A stretch of 64,000 nucleotides of DNA from Zygnema cylindricum (Eukaryota > Streptophyta > Zygnematophyceae > Zygnematales > Zygnemataceae): assembly GCA_037447655.1 (NCBI GenBank), contig JBBHKE010003156.1, forward strand, positions 62,001-126,000, written 5' to 3'. Within the stretch, counting starts at the first letter, position 1. Each line of letters starts with the position of its first letter. A program made the position numbers and the translations under genes. This document shows positions 23,727 through 34,990 of this stretch, piece after piece. The notes under the pieces were generated by a model. The model was not told the DNA's origin. It ran no database searches and saw nothing but the letters and a program-made list of their open reading frames with translations.

Positions 23727-24774
23727 TGCAACTCTGAGACCTCCATAGGTCCTCAGAGTAGGCAGCTCACACGAAGCCTCTAGAATAACCCTGACCCCTT
23801 TGTGTTTGAGCAAGAATAACAACCACTTTGGCGAAAAAAATCTCTAAACACCTCAACCTTTCTGAAGGCAAGACTCCCCTGAGTCGAAAGCGAAAAGGAT
23901 CTCTGAATTTGCTCCCTTGAGCAGTAAGTTATGGAGGGTCAAAGTTGACCTTTTGTATAGAAGCTTTCTCGGAGAAAGGGTCCTATCTACCAAATTTTTC
24001 TAAGTCTTATCTCTTTCTAAAACTGTATCTACTGTTGTTCGGCACCAATCGTAATTTTGTGTTGTACGGAAAGGTACAGGTGTCGGTGTACTTTTTTCAC
24101 GGCCATTGTACAACATGGCCAACAAGTCGACACATGTCATATTTGGGTTCGTGCTTGTAATCCCCGGAGATGCCGTAACCCAATGTGATTGTGCCACCTG
24201 TCAATCGATGTGGCGGTAACCGCAAACCGCCAAAATCTTATTCCGCGATCTTGGCATCCTTCGCGGCCGTCTGATCAAAACCGGGTTTCAATCATAGCCA
24301 TCATACTTGCGCAATATTTGTTTCGTTGTCGAAACAAAATGCGCGCTATCCGTTTCGAAACCCTACCGTACTCCGTACTTTACAAAATTGAATCTATGCA
24401 TGACATATATAGTTGTCGTTAAATGAATTAGTTCACGTCTAACTATTCAAATATTTGTCAAACCTTATATGTCTCAACACCGATCCTAAACTTGTAGGAT
24501 AAAGCTAACCGCTACCGGCTAACTTGATGGACGGCAGGTACCAGGATCAAATCGTGGGTGCGTCAGGTATCCTTTTTGTAAACCTACTAAAAAACAAATT
24601 GTTAGTCTCTCTCTGGACAGGATATGCAACGATGGCTTTATCTCCCTCTTCAACCTTCTGTGACTGCGACAAGTGTGGGAGCTGAAGAGAGGAGTTAGAA
24701 GCAGACTTCCTCGGCTCCATTTCTGCATTTCATTTTAGACCTAGAAAATACTAAAAGAACCATTAATTTCTATA
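23727..24774 (-). repeat. 5' LTR of C (family 1)
   Basis: 1048 bp on the minus strand from TATAGAAATTAATGG. It contains the W-box palindrome (23937-23950) and the tRNA-like block on the + strand (about 24490-24570). Confidence 0.85.
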
Positions 24775-25396
24775 ATCTACATACTCCATTTTGCAGATAA
24801 AGAAACGACGTCAAATTTAAACGAACGGGATTAAATTGTTCACTTCTAATCCGACGGCTCACATTGGAGCCGAAGCACCGGAGTGGTCATTTGGCGGTTT
24901 GTTAGCCGAAAGCGACGGATGACATGTGGCAACCCATAAAAGGACGACGGATATTAAGGGAAGATCGACCATGGCTCAAGAAACAAACGTCAGCGGGACG
25001 GCCATGTCGTACTATAGCCGTACAAGATGTACCGTGGCACCAGTACTTCTTTTACTTTACATTCGTGTGATTGGTTGAGTACAATAGAAGTAGGGGGTTT
25101 AGAGAGGGAATTAGGACTTAGACATTTTTTTTCTTCGAGGCACCTCTCTTTGAGATACCTTTTGTATTTATGGGCCATCTTTGACCAGCCATAACTTAAT
25201 GCTCAAGGGAGCAAATTCAGTGATTCTTTTTGCGTTCGGCTCAAGGGAGTCGGACCTTCTCAAGGTTGAGAGTGGTCTGAATATTTGCGTGCCAGGGTGG
25301 CACTTATTCAATGGGAAAGTCAAACGGGCAAATATCATCCAAGAGGCTTCATATAAGCTGGACATTCTGTGGGCCAATGGAGGTCACAAAATTACA
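24775..25396 (+). repeat. 5' LTR of H, right-hand part (family 4)
   Basis: It matches 30160-30560 and ends CACAAAATTACA. It has CTTTGACC and GCTC/GAGC repeats typical of the other families. Confidence 0.8.
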
Positions 25397-25411
25397 AGTG
25401 ATGGGCCCACC
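25397..25411 (+). other. Primer-binding site of H
   Basis: AGTGATGGGCCCACC, two changes from the consensus; the GATGGGCCCACC core is kept. Confidence 0.65.
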
Positions 25412-26478
25412 CTTTAGTGTGCCCATTTTCAATGGAACGGTGTTCATATAATGGGAAACTATGATGAGGAGTACACTCTTTGAAAAACGACTATGGGGGA
25501 TTATAAGTGGTCGTGTGCAACTGCCAACTGCAAATTTGGGATTTCCACCTGGGTTTATAAGATCTCAATTCTTAGAAGGGTTTGCAGAGGCAAGGGAGGT
25601 AGATGATGAAAGCAAAAGCATCCTGTAGGACAAAGGGAAGGAGAAGGGGAAGGAGAAACTCACACGGATAGCTACTAGATCGGTATCGGTAAGGGATGTT
25701 CATAAATCCTAGGCAAATGATACTGAAATATGCGATTTCAACAACACACTGGCAACTCATATTATTCTTGAGCCTCTCACTCAAGAAGTTGCTACTCCTC
25801 ACCTAAATGTGGATAAGGCTGTCGAGTTATGGGAGGCTTTTGTAAATATTTACAAGAGTGGTACAATTCAGCATCAAAAGCTAGCCGATCACAAGGTGCA
25901 AGCATATATTTACAAAGGAAGAAAGATGCTTGACTTTTGTAATGACTTGTACTATTTTTTTATAGAGTTGGAGAGTGCTATAAAACGTGAGACCGAGAAA
26001 GAAAAGATGAATACTTTGCTAATGAAACTGCCGGATGAGTATGAGAACATCGTTAACAGGAATCAGGATTTGCCGGATTATCGATGGATTTGGAATTCTG
26101 AGGCTGGAATGATTATGGTTCGGGAAAGAACCATTGAGATTCAGAGAGGAGGAAAGAGTGGTCAAGCCTTGGCCGATGGAACTAACTCGAGGAATGAGGA
26201 TTCCAAGAAACCTTATGGAAACTTTGGAGGAGGAGGGAGAGGAAATTAATCAAATGGATCCAGATCTAGGCCCCCAAAGGGGCTTTGTCATTTTTGTAAC
26301 AAGTGGAGTGTACTAGATTGACGGAGTTGAGGCTTAAGGAGGGGAAGATTGGTGGACCAGCCGGAGGAAAGAAGAAGGCACTTGTGGCAACACACATGGC
26401 GGAGTGTATTAGATTGACAGAGTTGGACTTAAGGAGGGGAAGATCGGTGGATCAGTCAGAGGAAAGAAGAAGGCACTT
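25401..26478 (+). pseudogene. gag of H (disrupted, with an internal duplication)
   Basis: MGPPFSVPIFNG follows the primer-binding site; then LWGIISGRVQ, a degraded middle, and an open frame 25809-26249 with ELWEAFVNIYKSGTIQ, KLPDEYENIV and a MIMVRERTIEIQRGG block. The zinc knuckle begins CHFCNK but the HX4C half is lost. The following basic region (LRLKEGKIGG) is duplicated in tandem at 26304-26490. Confidence 0.8.
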
Positions 26479-26490
26479 GTGGCAACACAA
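26304..26490 (+). repeat. About 92-bp tandem duplication at the gag/pol boundary of H
   Basis: The segment from GAGTGTACTAGATTGAC to GGCACTTGTGGCAACACA is repeated once (about 26304-26395 and 26400-26490) with several changes. The copies match the knuckle end and basic tail of gag. Confidence 0.85.
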
Positions 26491-29400
26491 ATAACAGGAG
26501 AGGATTTGGATGACAATGATGGGGAACTTCTCGTCAACGAGGAGTTGAAGGTGAAAACCGAGTCGGAGATTCCAAGGAAGCAAAAGTGTGCCTTCGGCGG
26601 AGTGAAAGAAAAAGGCGAGGAAGGTTGGATTATCGATACTCGTGCCTCTATGCATATATGTAGGGAGAAGCATATGTTTACCAAAATGAGAAAGATCCCT
26701 ATGGTAGAGATAGAGTATGGTGATGCGAGAATAGTGACCACTAGCTTAGTGGGATCCGTGGATCTGACAGTCTTAGTTGAAGGTAAGCCATCCATAGTCA
26801 CCTTCTCCGATGTCCTTTTTATCCCAGAGTTGAACAAAAATCTTATCTCTACGTCGGTCTTAGATGATAAGGGTTTTGAGACAAGTACTAAGAAAGGAGT
26901 CTTTATTGCTAGCTATGAGGATGAAGTATATTTCACAACTGAAAAGGGTAGTCAAGGAATGTTTAGGCTGAATTTGAGTAATAAAAAGACGAGGGTTTAC
27001 TATGCCGGTGTAAGTGACTTGATGCTTTGGCATAAAAGATTGGGGCATGTGCATCTAGATAGATTGGAAGAAATGAAGAAAATGGGAGTATTTAAGGGAG
27101 TTCATTTTGGGGTTAATGAGACCTTTTATGACTGTAATGGATGTGGTCAAGGTAAGGCCCACATATTACCTTTCCCAAAAACCGCAACCTATAAGGGTGA
27201 AAAAGTCTTAGATCTACTTCATACTGGTATATGGGGACCTGCCAAATTGTCGTCGGTTGAAGGGAAAAGATTTATGTTTATTATTATTGATGATTCGTCT
27301 AGATATTCTATAGTCTATTTCTTGAAAAATAAATCCCAGGCACCAGCTTATTTTAAAGAGTATAAAACATGGAGTGATAAGTTACATGAGACACTTATAA
27401 AGAGAGTGAGGAGTGATAATGGGGGGGAATATACCTCTAATCAGTTTAAGGATTATTTGAAAGAGGAAGGAGTTCACCATCAAAAGACTGTCCCATAGAA
27501 TCCGGATCAAATCGGTGTAGGTGAGAGACTAAATTGGACATTAAGTGATAGTGCCCGTAGTCTGCTATCGGATAAAAAGATAAGAAAACGCTTGAAGCTA
27601 TGAATTGTGCTAATTATCTTAAGAATAAAGTCCCTACCTCGGCGGTGAAAGGTCAAACACCCTATGAAAGATGGACCGGGAGAAAACCGGATATCTCTCA
27701 CTTGAAGGTGTTTAGAAGTCAAGTTTTTAGTCTAATTGCATAAAAATCTTATTGGAAGTTAGATGCACGGGGAAAGCTGGGGTACTTACTCGGATATGAT
27801 GAAAATGTAAAAGGATATAAAGTTTATGATCTGGGAAAAGAAGATATCATCCTAGTAAAACACTTGGTAGTGATGGATGAAGGAAAGTCAGTAGATCCCT
27901 TTAAATACACTAAACCGGTTAGAATTAGAATTGAATCCGAAAGTGAGTTAGATTCAAATTCTTCTAGCCGAACTCCGGTTCAGTCAGACCTTACAGATAA
28001 AGAGGGCTGACCGAGAATGACTATCTTTTGGAGCCACGATTTCCTGCCCAAACCGAGGAAGAGGACAAGGAAAGGCCGAAAATGGACTCCACGGATAGGG
28101 GAGAAAGAACGGAGATGGACTCCAATGATAACGGAGACGATAAAGTCATTCAAAGAAATCTGAGATAACCGTCCATTCTGGCGTCGGATTTTGAAAGAGG
28201 GAGGAGAAGCAGCAAGAGAATTTAACAAATACAATTTAATATCAAGGAAACCAAGTTGTCACATTTGAGCGAACCCCAAACTTATTCAGAAGCAATTAAT
28301 AGTCCAGAAAAGAATAGATGGATGACAACTATCAATGATGAAATGGCTTCCATTATGGAAGCAAATACATGGGATTTGGTGAACTGTCCACCGAAGAGAA
28401 AATCGATAGGATGCAAATGGGTTTTCAAGCTAAAACTTAACCCGGATAACACTATTGAGCGGTACAAGGCTATATTAGTGGCCAAAGGGTTCACAGAGAA
28501 GGAGGGAATCGATTATGAGGAGACCTTCGCTCCGATTGTTAGATTTCCCTCCGTCGGGATTCTACTTAGTCTAGCGGCAGCGGAAGACATAAAAGTGCAC
28601 TAAATAGACATCAAAACCGCTTTCTTACACGTAGAATTAGAGGAAGAGATCTTCATGCGGCAGCCGAAAGGATTTGTGGAGAAAGGAGAAGAAAGTAAAG
28701 TGTGCAGATTGATAAATACCCTTTGTGGATTGAAGCAGGCGCCACGCTTCTGGAACAAGAAATTGGACGAGTTTTTGACAAGTTTGGGATACGTCCGAAT
28801 CAGATCGGTTCATTCTATTTATCTATTTGGGGACGAGGAAGGTATAATTTTCATTGCCGTCTATGTTGATGATTTGCTTGTTCGAGAAAATCAATGGAGA
28901 AAATAAATGGATTGAAAAGGGATCTAAAAAGTAGATTTGAAATGAAGGATTTGGGGGAAGCAAAATATATTTAGGGAATTTAGATGGAGAGGGATAGAGG
29001 GAAAAAAATAATTAGACTAACTCAAAAAGAGGCAATTGGAAACATGCTTGAAAATTTTCAAATTGGTAAGGCAAATATTTGTACTACTCCAATGGATTTA
29101 AAGAAGGGAAACGAGGGGAGTACAAAAAGGGGAGTTGTGGTCTTGGATGATGAGTTGGGACCGAAAGAAAGAGAATTTATACAAAATATTGTGTACAGAC
29201 AAATTGTCGGTAGTTTGATATACTTTATGAATTGTACATGTCCAGATATAGCGACACCTGTAGGAATATTAAGTAGGAGCTTGAATGACCCTAAGAAGAA
29301 AGACTAGGAGGCGGCCAAGAGGGTAATGCGCTACTTGATAGGAACAAGAGATCTGTGGTTGCATTTGGAGGGGGGGGTAATACTAACATCACCACTTGTA

Positions 29401-29855
29401 GTGATGCTTGTTATTGGGATGCTCTGATGAGGTGTACTTCTGGGTATGTGTTATATGTTGGGAATGGGGCTTGCTGTTGGAGTAGCAAGCAACAAAAGGT
29501 TATTGCTCAGTCCACCATGGAGGCTAAGTATATGGCCTCTTGTTTGGCTGTGAAAGAATTGATGTGGGTGAAATCATTGCTTCAAGAACTTGGTTATATG
29601 AAGGATGCAGTGCAAAAGATTTTTTGTGATAATCAAGCTGCAATTAGAATTGCAGCAAATCCAAAGCATCATTTCAAAACAAAACATATGGATATTAGAC
29701 CCGGTTTTGTTAGAGAGAAAGTAGAGAATTAAATCATTAGTTTGGAAGATAGACTAGATGGGGAGATGGTAGCCAACATGATGACTAAACCAGCGCCATT
29801 TCCAAAGTTGGTATTTTGTAGGTAGAAGTGTGGACTGAATCAAAAGATAGATTAT
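26479..29855 (+). pseudogene. pol of H (disrupted)
   Basis: A 339-codon open frame (26479-27498) covers protease, GAG-pre-integrase (MLWHKRLGHVHLDRL, DCNGCGQGKA) and the integrase core (IIDDSS, RSDNGGEY). The protease triad reads DTRAS instead of DSGAS, so it should be inactive. Integrase C-terminal sequence with slips follows to 27960. Then come a linker, reverse transcriptase (28256-28603, 28655-28906, with GLKQAPRFWNKK and IAVYVDDLLV) and RNase H (29355-29732, SKQQKVIAQSTMEAKYMA, CDNQAA). Stops separate these blocks. Confidence 0.85.
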
Positions 29856-29868
29856 AAAATAAGGGGAG
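29856..29868 (+). other. Polypurine tract of H
   Basis: AAAATAAGGGGAG, the same as in A (59221-59233), directly before the 3' LTR. Confidence 0.75.
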
Positions 29869-30560
29869 TGTTGAAAATGGTATTTTCTATTTTCTATCTT
29901 TTGTTAGTCCGTCTATGAAGGTTATCTATTCCTCACACTTGTCGTAGTCACTGAGGACTCAACGAGAGCCATGGCTGCCTTAAGCAGTCAGGAAGACAGA
30001 CAAACAGACTGAGTAAGGGAGCAAGGGGCATAGGTCTTTGCAAAATTGAGGCGCAAGTGGGATTTTATCATTTTGTAAGGCGTATCCCTACGCATTATCC
30101 ATTAGGTCTTAATGAATAGTTAGATATACTGGGTGCGTTTAATACTTAATATTGGTAACAATATACATACTCCATCTCGCGGATTTCGAAACAAAACGAC
30201 GTCGAATTTCAACGGACGCGATTAAATTGTTGACTTCTAATCGGACGGCTCACAGTGGAGCCGAAACACCGGAGTGGTCATTTGGTGGTTTGTGAGCCGA
30301 AAGCGGCGGATGACACGTGGCAACCCATAAAAGGACGATCGATATTAAGGGAAGAGCGACCATGGCTCAGGTACTGACAAACGTCAGCGGGACGGCCATG
30401 CCGTACTATGGCCGTACAAGAAGTACCGTTCTTGTACTTTACAATCGTGTGACTGGTTGAGTACAGTAGAAGTAGGGGGTTTAGAGAGGGAATTAGGACT
30501 TAGACATTTTTTTTCTTCGAGGCTCCTCTCTCTGAGAGACCTTTTGTACTTATATGGGCC
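29869..30560 (+). repeat. 3' LTR of H, truncated (family 4)
   Basis: It starts TGTTGAAAATGG and shows GTCGTAGTCACTGAG, CCATGGCTGCC, a weak antisense tRNA-like region (30060-30120) and CACGTGG (about 30317). It ends abruptly near 30560. Confidence 0.82.
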
Positions 30561-31968
30561 GTTAGAAGCGTTTCGGTTGCACGGTCGCACGGTTGCTAAT
30601 TTCAAAAACTAAACGGGCACTTAAAAATGTTTTGCGTTTCGTTGGTCGACAGTTTGGGTGGAAAAACGTCCGCGCGGCGCGGCGCGTCGTAAATCGAAAG
30701 GAAATGGGGGCGACGTGGCCGCGTTTGGTGGATAGTCCCACACGGCCACACTGCCTCCGGAGGCCGAAAATTGCAAGGTTCAGAAAGGTACACAAAGGTG
30801 ACATGAGATCAATTGTAATTCGACCGTTCAAATGAAACACAGAAACCCGATAGTACAAACGACGTACTACCGTAACAAGGCTGAAATGGAAACCGATGGC
30901 AATGGAAAAGATCAGGAAAGAGAGAGGGAAAGGGAGAGAGAAAGAGAGCAGGAGAGAGAGGGAAAGGGAGAGGGAAAGAGAGCAGTAGAGAGAGAGGGAA
31001 AGGGAGAAGGAAAGGGAAAGGGAAATCAGTTGGCATTGGAAAGAGGGGGATGTAGGAAGGTCCTTTTTTCAAAGCAATATCCAGAACCCATTACTTTTAT
31101 ATTATTTTAGTTCTCTAAATAAGAAAAATACACACAAAGGGAAATGTAATACAGAAAAACAACATTAAACTGACCCGAATAGAGAAATTTCTTTAACCCA
31201 ATTACAAAAAAGGGAGGTGGAAGAATAACCCAATGTTGAAAAAATGAACAAAAGAAAAAAAAGAATTCCAAACATTCGAATGCATCATAAATTCAAGAGT
31301 CATGGAAAAACCAGAGACCAAAAAGGAAACCACAAAATAATAAAAAAATAATTTTATATAAAAAATTAATAGTACAAAATTGTCCTCCGAGGACTTTCTT
31401 TCAGGCCTAAAATTGCATCGAATTCTTTAAATAGAACTAAAAGTATATTTCTCTAAAAAGAATTTGAACAATGTAAATGTTTATGAATATGAATGCAGGC
31501 CATTTTCTTCCCCTTTTTTTCTTTTCCTATTGTTCTTAAAGGAATCATGAAGCTCTAATGATTCCTTTTTCTAAGGTGGGGATTTCTTTGTGAATTTTCA
31601 GTTTCGACTACCGCCTTCGAAAAAAAAAAAAAAATCTTTGATTTTTTCTTTCGAAAACCCAATGAGCAATTGCCCAACAAAAATAAAGGAATAAAAGAAA
31701 AGGGAAGTAAAAAATAAAAATGGAAAAAATAAAAAACCCATCGTCCCAACGTAACCTGATTTCCATAGCAAACAAAAAAAAAAAAAAAAACCGTTTTTCG
31801 ATACCAAAAAAAAAAAATAACACATGAAAACCCAACTTTCGTATTTTTTCCAAGCCCCTTCTTTTAGTTTCACCAAAAAAAAAAAAAAAACGAATAAATT
31901 AAAGTATACAACCAAAATGGGTCAATTAAAACCACAAATTAGTTTAAAAAAAATGACCTAAAGATTCA
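30561..31968. other. Gap downstream of the first XTH gene
   Basis: No gene was found. A CpG-rich patch (about 30640-30740, with CGCGCGGCGCGGCGCG) is followed by a GA-rich tract (30903-31026), AT-rich sequence and several A-runs of 12-18 bases (31617-31890). The part nearest 31968 is probably the 3' untranslated region of the minus-strand XTH gene, but no polyadenylation site can be fixed. Confidence 0.5.
30903..31026. repeat. GA-rich simple repeat
   Basis: Purine-only runs of GAAAGGGAGAGAGA type. The encoded Glu/Arg-rich frame is a by-product of the repeat. Confidence 0.85.
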
Positions 31969-34583
31969 TTATTTTAGACCAATTTTTTTATTTTTTTTTT
32001 GGGGAATCGGAGGGGAAGGAGGAGTGGGTTGGAGGGGGGTAGGGGGAGGGGTAGAGGATTGGTAACGCGGAGGAGGGGATCGGGGAGGGGGAGGAGAGGG
32101 AGGAGAAGGGGGAGAGTAGTGGGGGGGGGAAGGAGGGGAAAGGAGACTGAAAGGAGGAGTGCGGGGAGGCGGGGACTTCGGAGGAGGAAGAGGTGGGGAA
32201 GAAAAACGAGGCGGGGAAGGAGGACGAAGGGGAGGTGGGGAAGGGGGACGAAGAGGAGGTGGGGAAGGAGGACGGCGAGGAGGACGGGGAGGGGGGGAAG
32301 GAGGACGAGGAGGAGAAGGTGGTGGAGGGGGACTAGGAGGAAGTTTGGGAGGGTGCTTTCCAACCCCAGGAGGCTGGGACCCCCTTTTGGGAGGTGGAGG
32401 GCTTATGCCAGCCGCATATACTAAGTATTTGTCTCTCATTCTTTTCATAAGTTTTCTTTGTCCTTTGGAGATATCACCATCCCAACTGTAACCTGTCGGA
32501 TATCTTTTTTTTTGACATTCTAGTTTTCCTTTAGTTAAATAGAAGCAACCGTTGAAATTAAAGTCTTTGAAGTGGGCATAAAATGGGGCGTAGGTGTAGT
32601 TCGCCTGTTCGCAAAAAAGAAAAGAAAAAAAAAAAAGAAAAAAAAAAATCTTTTAGAATTTTTTTGGGAAGAAAAAGTTGGAAAAAAAAGGAAATTTGAT
32701 GTGTTCTAGAACCATTAGATTTTGCATTGTTCATGAGAAACCTCCAGAAATTATTTTTTTTCTCTCTTTTTTAAGCACTTGCAACTGGGATATTTGTTTT
32801 TGTTTTTTTTTTTTTATGCATCAGATTTTCTCAATCTAGACATTTCACTTCAAAATCACTACTCTGAGCTTAATAAAACACCACCCCCCCAAAAAAAAAG
32901 CCAAAAACATTGTAATAATAAAAAAAAGGTTGAGACAAAAAAGGAAAACCAAAGTGAGAATGGGAATAAGACAACACAACGTACTGGAATAATATTCCCT
33001 TTGTCGTCTCTACTTGCCCATGACGATGCATCCCAAAGAGATCCCTCCATTCTCATTGGTAGATTGATTGTTTCATTTTTCCATGGTTTTTTTATGTCTT
33101 GGACGAGTTCTCGAATGGGGATACCATCGACATACCATCTGGTCCCACAAAAGTTTCAAGAAACTGTTAGCACCCAAAGACAGATTTTAAGCCCCCATGG
33201 TAACTTATCTATAAGCACGAAGAAACAAAGTAGAGACATGTGACATGCCACAAAAAGACAGATTATATATGTGACGCACAAAAGAGGTGTTTTAAATTCG
33301 GAAGACGCAAATCTGCAAACTTCAATCTTTTTTAATTTTTGACTTTGAGGGCACTTACTGTGCATCAAACTTGAAGATTTCAAATAAACAATCGTCCACC
33401 AAAACATAAAAAAGCGAACAAAATCACTAAAGTTAAACAAAAAAAGGAAGAAAGTTGAAAAGGAACGAAGAGAAGTAAACATTAGAAAGTATCATTTTTT
33501 GTTGCTTTTGGACAAATGGTCTTTTGGAGCTTACATAACTCGACTGTATCCCCACATTATAGTATAAGTGTGATACTCTGACGCGTCGTACCACACTTTA
33601 AACTGTTGTTCGTGACTTCCGACTCCCTTCACATAATAATTAGTGTGGAGAATAGCACTGCTCCCATTTACATTTCCGATTATTTCAAAATCGATTTCAT
33701 CTCGAGGTACATTTTCTAGTTTGGAAACAAGCTGTTCAAGAAAGACACCCAGAAAAAAAAAATCTCTCTTATTCAGTTGAAAGGTAGAAATAGAGGGAGA
33801 GGAGAGATAATGAATAGAAGGAGAGGAAGAAGGGAGAGAGGGAGATAGCAAAGGAGGAGGAGAGTGGGAGAGAACCACAATCTGCAGCAGAGACGTAAAT
33901 TGAAAACCCCAAAACTGAAACGGAGACGCAAGGAACTCACATAACAAGCAGTAATAATCCCGGCAGAAAATCCAGACGGGATTTTCAGTTTAACGGAAAA
34001 TATTCCATGGAAATAGGAATTCTTTGAATACCACATAGCACCTGAAGGAAAGACACAAACAAAAAACAAAACGAGAAACAAAAGAGTCTTTTTAGAAGCT
34101 TTTTTTAATCTTCAGATTTATGATTTCTACCTTTCCTTTGACACAAAAAAGTGCATTTCTTATCATTTTAAAGCCCATAAAAAATGGAAGGGGAGGACAG
34201 GAGGGAGGGGCGAGAAGAGAGGCGAGGGAGGGGCTTAAAAATGTACATTTTAACCCCCAATAGCTGTTATCAGACAAATTCTTTTAATGGGCACAGTTTT
34301 TTCTAACATTGTTTTATAGTATTTTTTTTTTTTTGGGTGTTTAAAACAACAACCAGTTTACATTCCTCATTTTTTTGTTATTTTCACCTCTATCTGTGCT
34401 CATTCCCAGCCAAAGAGAATCATTTTCTGGGATCATCTGGAAAGCATTTAAATTTCCGTACGCTCCCACGATCTTCTCCAACGATATGGATTGTGCCACG
34501 TGGCAAAAAAAAGAGAATAAAATAAAAATTCCGAAAGTAAACGAGGAAGACCCTCGAAACGGTAGCCAATCCATGGCTAGCAT
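31969..34583 (-). CDS. XTH: Xyloglucan endotransglucosylase/hydrolase (GH16) with proline-rich C-terminal tail
   Basis: Five exons on the minus strand: 34583-34388, 34041-33941, 33731-33535, 33138-32985, 32604-31969. All introns are GT...AG (phases 1, 0, 2, 0), giving 427 aa with no break. An ATG at 34574 in a good context is an alternative start. Residues 1-32 are a secretion signal (FGIFILFSFF core). Exon 3 carries RDEIDFEIIGN: E111 is the likely nucleophile, D113 the helper and E115 the acid/base of GH16 XTHs; an NGS glycosylation sequon follows at about residue 120. Exon 4 has VDGIPIREL and SLWDASSWAS, both XTH landmarks. Exon 5 begins as an XTH C-terminal domain with two cysteines (NGC and LEC) and MRDKYLVY. 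From residue 284 it becomes about 144 residues of SPPPP/SPPRPP repeats. Usual XTHs are about 290 aa. The enzyme should cut and rejoin xyloglucan in the wall; the tail could anchor it there (inference). Confidence 0.88.
31972..32403 (-). repeat. Extensin-like proline-rich coding repeat (XTH tail)
   Basis: Minus-strand CCTCC-type repeats encode SPP, SPPP and SPPPPP units mixed with R, K, L and a few Y (HYSPP, RYQSS). The frame stays open for the full 144 codons. Ser-Pro(3-5) runs are the known context for proline hydroxylation and arabinosylation in extensins; whether that happens here is inference. Confidence 0.85.
33778..33870. repeat. GA-rich tract in intron 2 of the first XTH gene
   Basis: Purine-rich on the + strand (GAGAGGAGAGATAATG, GAAGGGAGAGAGGGAG), intronic. 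Confidence 0.75.
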
Positions 34584-34990
34584 TTCTGGAAGCACTAAAA
34601 TAAAAAGATAATATTATTAAAGAATATTCTTAACATAAAAAGAAGTTACAGGAATTGGTTCTGATTTTGATGAAAAGTTAAAAAAAATAATAAAGAAAAA
34701 TTGTAGGGAGTGTGGAAGAGATTGAATTAAAAAGAGAGGAGATAAATCAATGGGAAGAGGGAGACAGAGGGGAAGAAAGGAGAGAAAGAAAGGAAAAAAA
34801 GGGAGAGAGAGGTAGACGGTAAAAGGAAGAGAGAGAGGTGAGGAAGAGGGGAAGGAGGATGGAAAGGGGGAGGGGGAAAAGAGGAGAGGGAGGGAAAGAG
34901 GAGTGAGGGAAAAAGAGGAGAGGGAGGGGAAAGGGGAGAGGGAGGGGAAAATGGAGTGGGAGGGGAAGGGGAAGGTGAGAGGCGGAAGGG
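34584..34990. other. Upstream region of the first XTH gene with a long pyrimidine tract
   Basis: On the coding (minus) strand, about 34700-34990 is almost pure CT. CT-rich patches are common near plant transcription starts, so this could be promoter or 5' leader. No TATA box or start site could be fixed. Confidence 0.4.

Larger units (their letters stand above)
6942..24774 (-). mobile_element. Ty1/copia element C, split by D and cut by C'
   Basis: Read on the minus strand: 5' LTR (24774-23727), primer-binding site, gag, protease and the first part of integrase (to 22081). Then comes the inserted element D (8575-22075 plus target duplication), then the rest of integrase and reverse transcriptase (8574-6942), where C' interrupts it. 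The frame on both sides of D meets within the CSGCA/QGK motif, which shows that the two halves belong together. The 3' end is missing. The right end lies within the 5' LTR of H, so C inserted into H. Confidence 0.82.
24775..30560 (+). mobile_element. Ty1/copia element H, interrupted by C at its 5' LTR
   Basis: In order: 5' LTR remainder 24775-25396, primer-binding site 25397-25411, gag, pol, purine tract 29856-29868, 3' LTR from 29869. At its left edge the sequence ACATACTCCAT matches the middle of its own 3' LTR (about 30166), so C inserted inside the 5' LTR. The 3' LTR stops matching the 5' LTR after TATGGGCC, near 30560, so it is truncated there. H is therefore the oldest layer of the nest. 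Confidence 0.82.

Noticed and set aside
30832-31110. Glu/Arg-rich coiled-coil-like frame
   Set aside because: It is encoded by a GAGAGA simple repeat.
31999-32491. Gly/Arg-rich open frames on the + strand, looking like RNA-binding RGG proteins
   Set aside because: They are the antisense of the proline-rich XTH tail; the minus strand has the supported exon.
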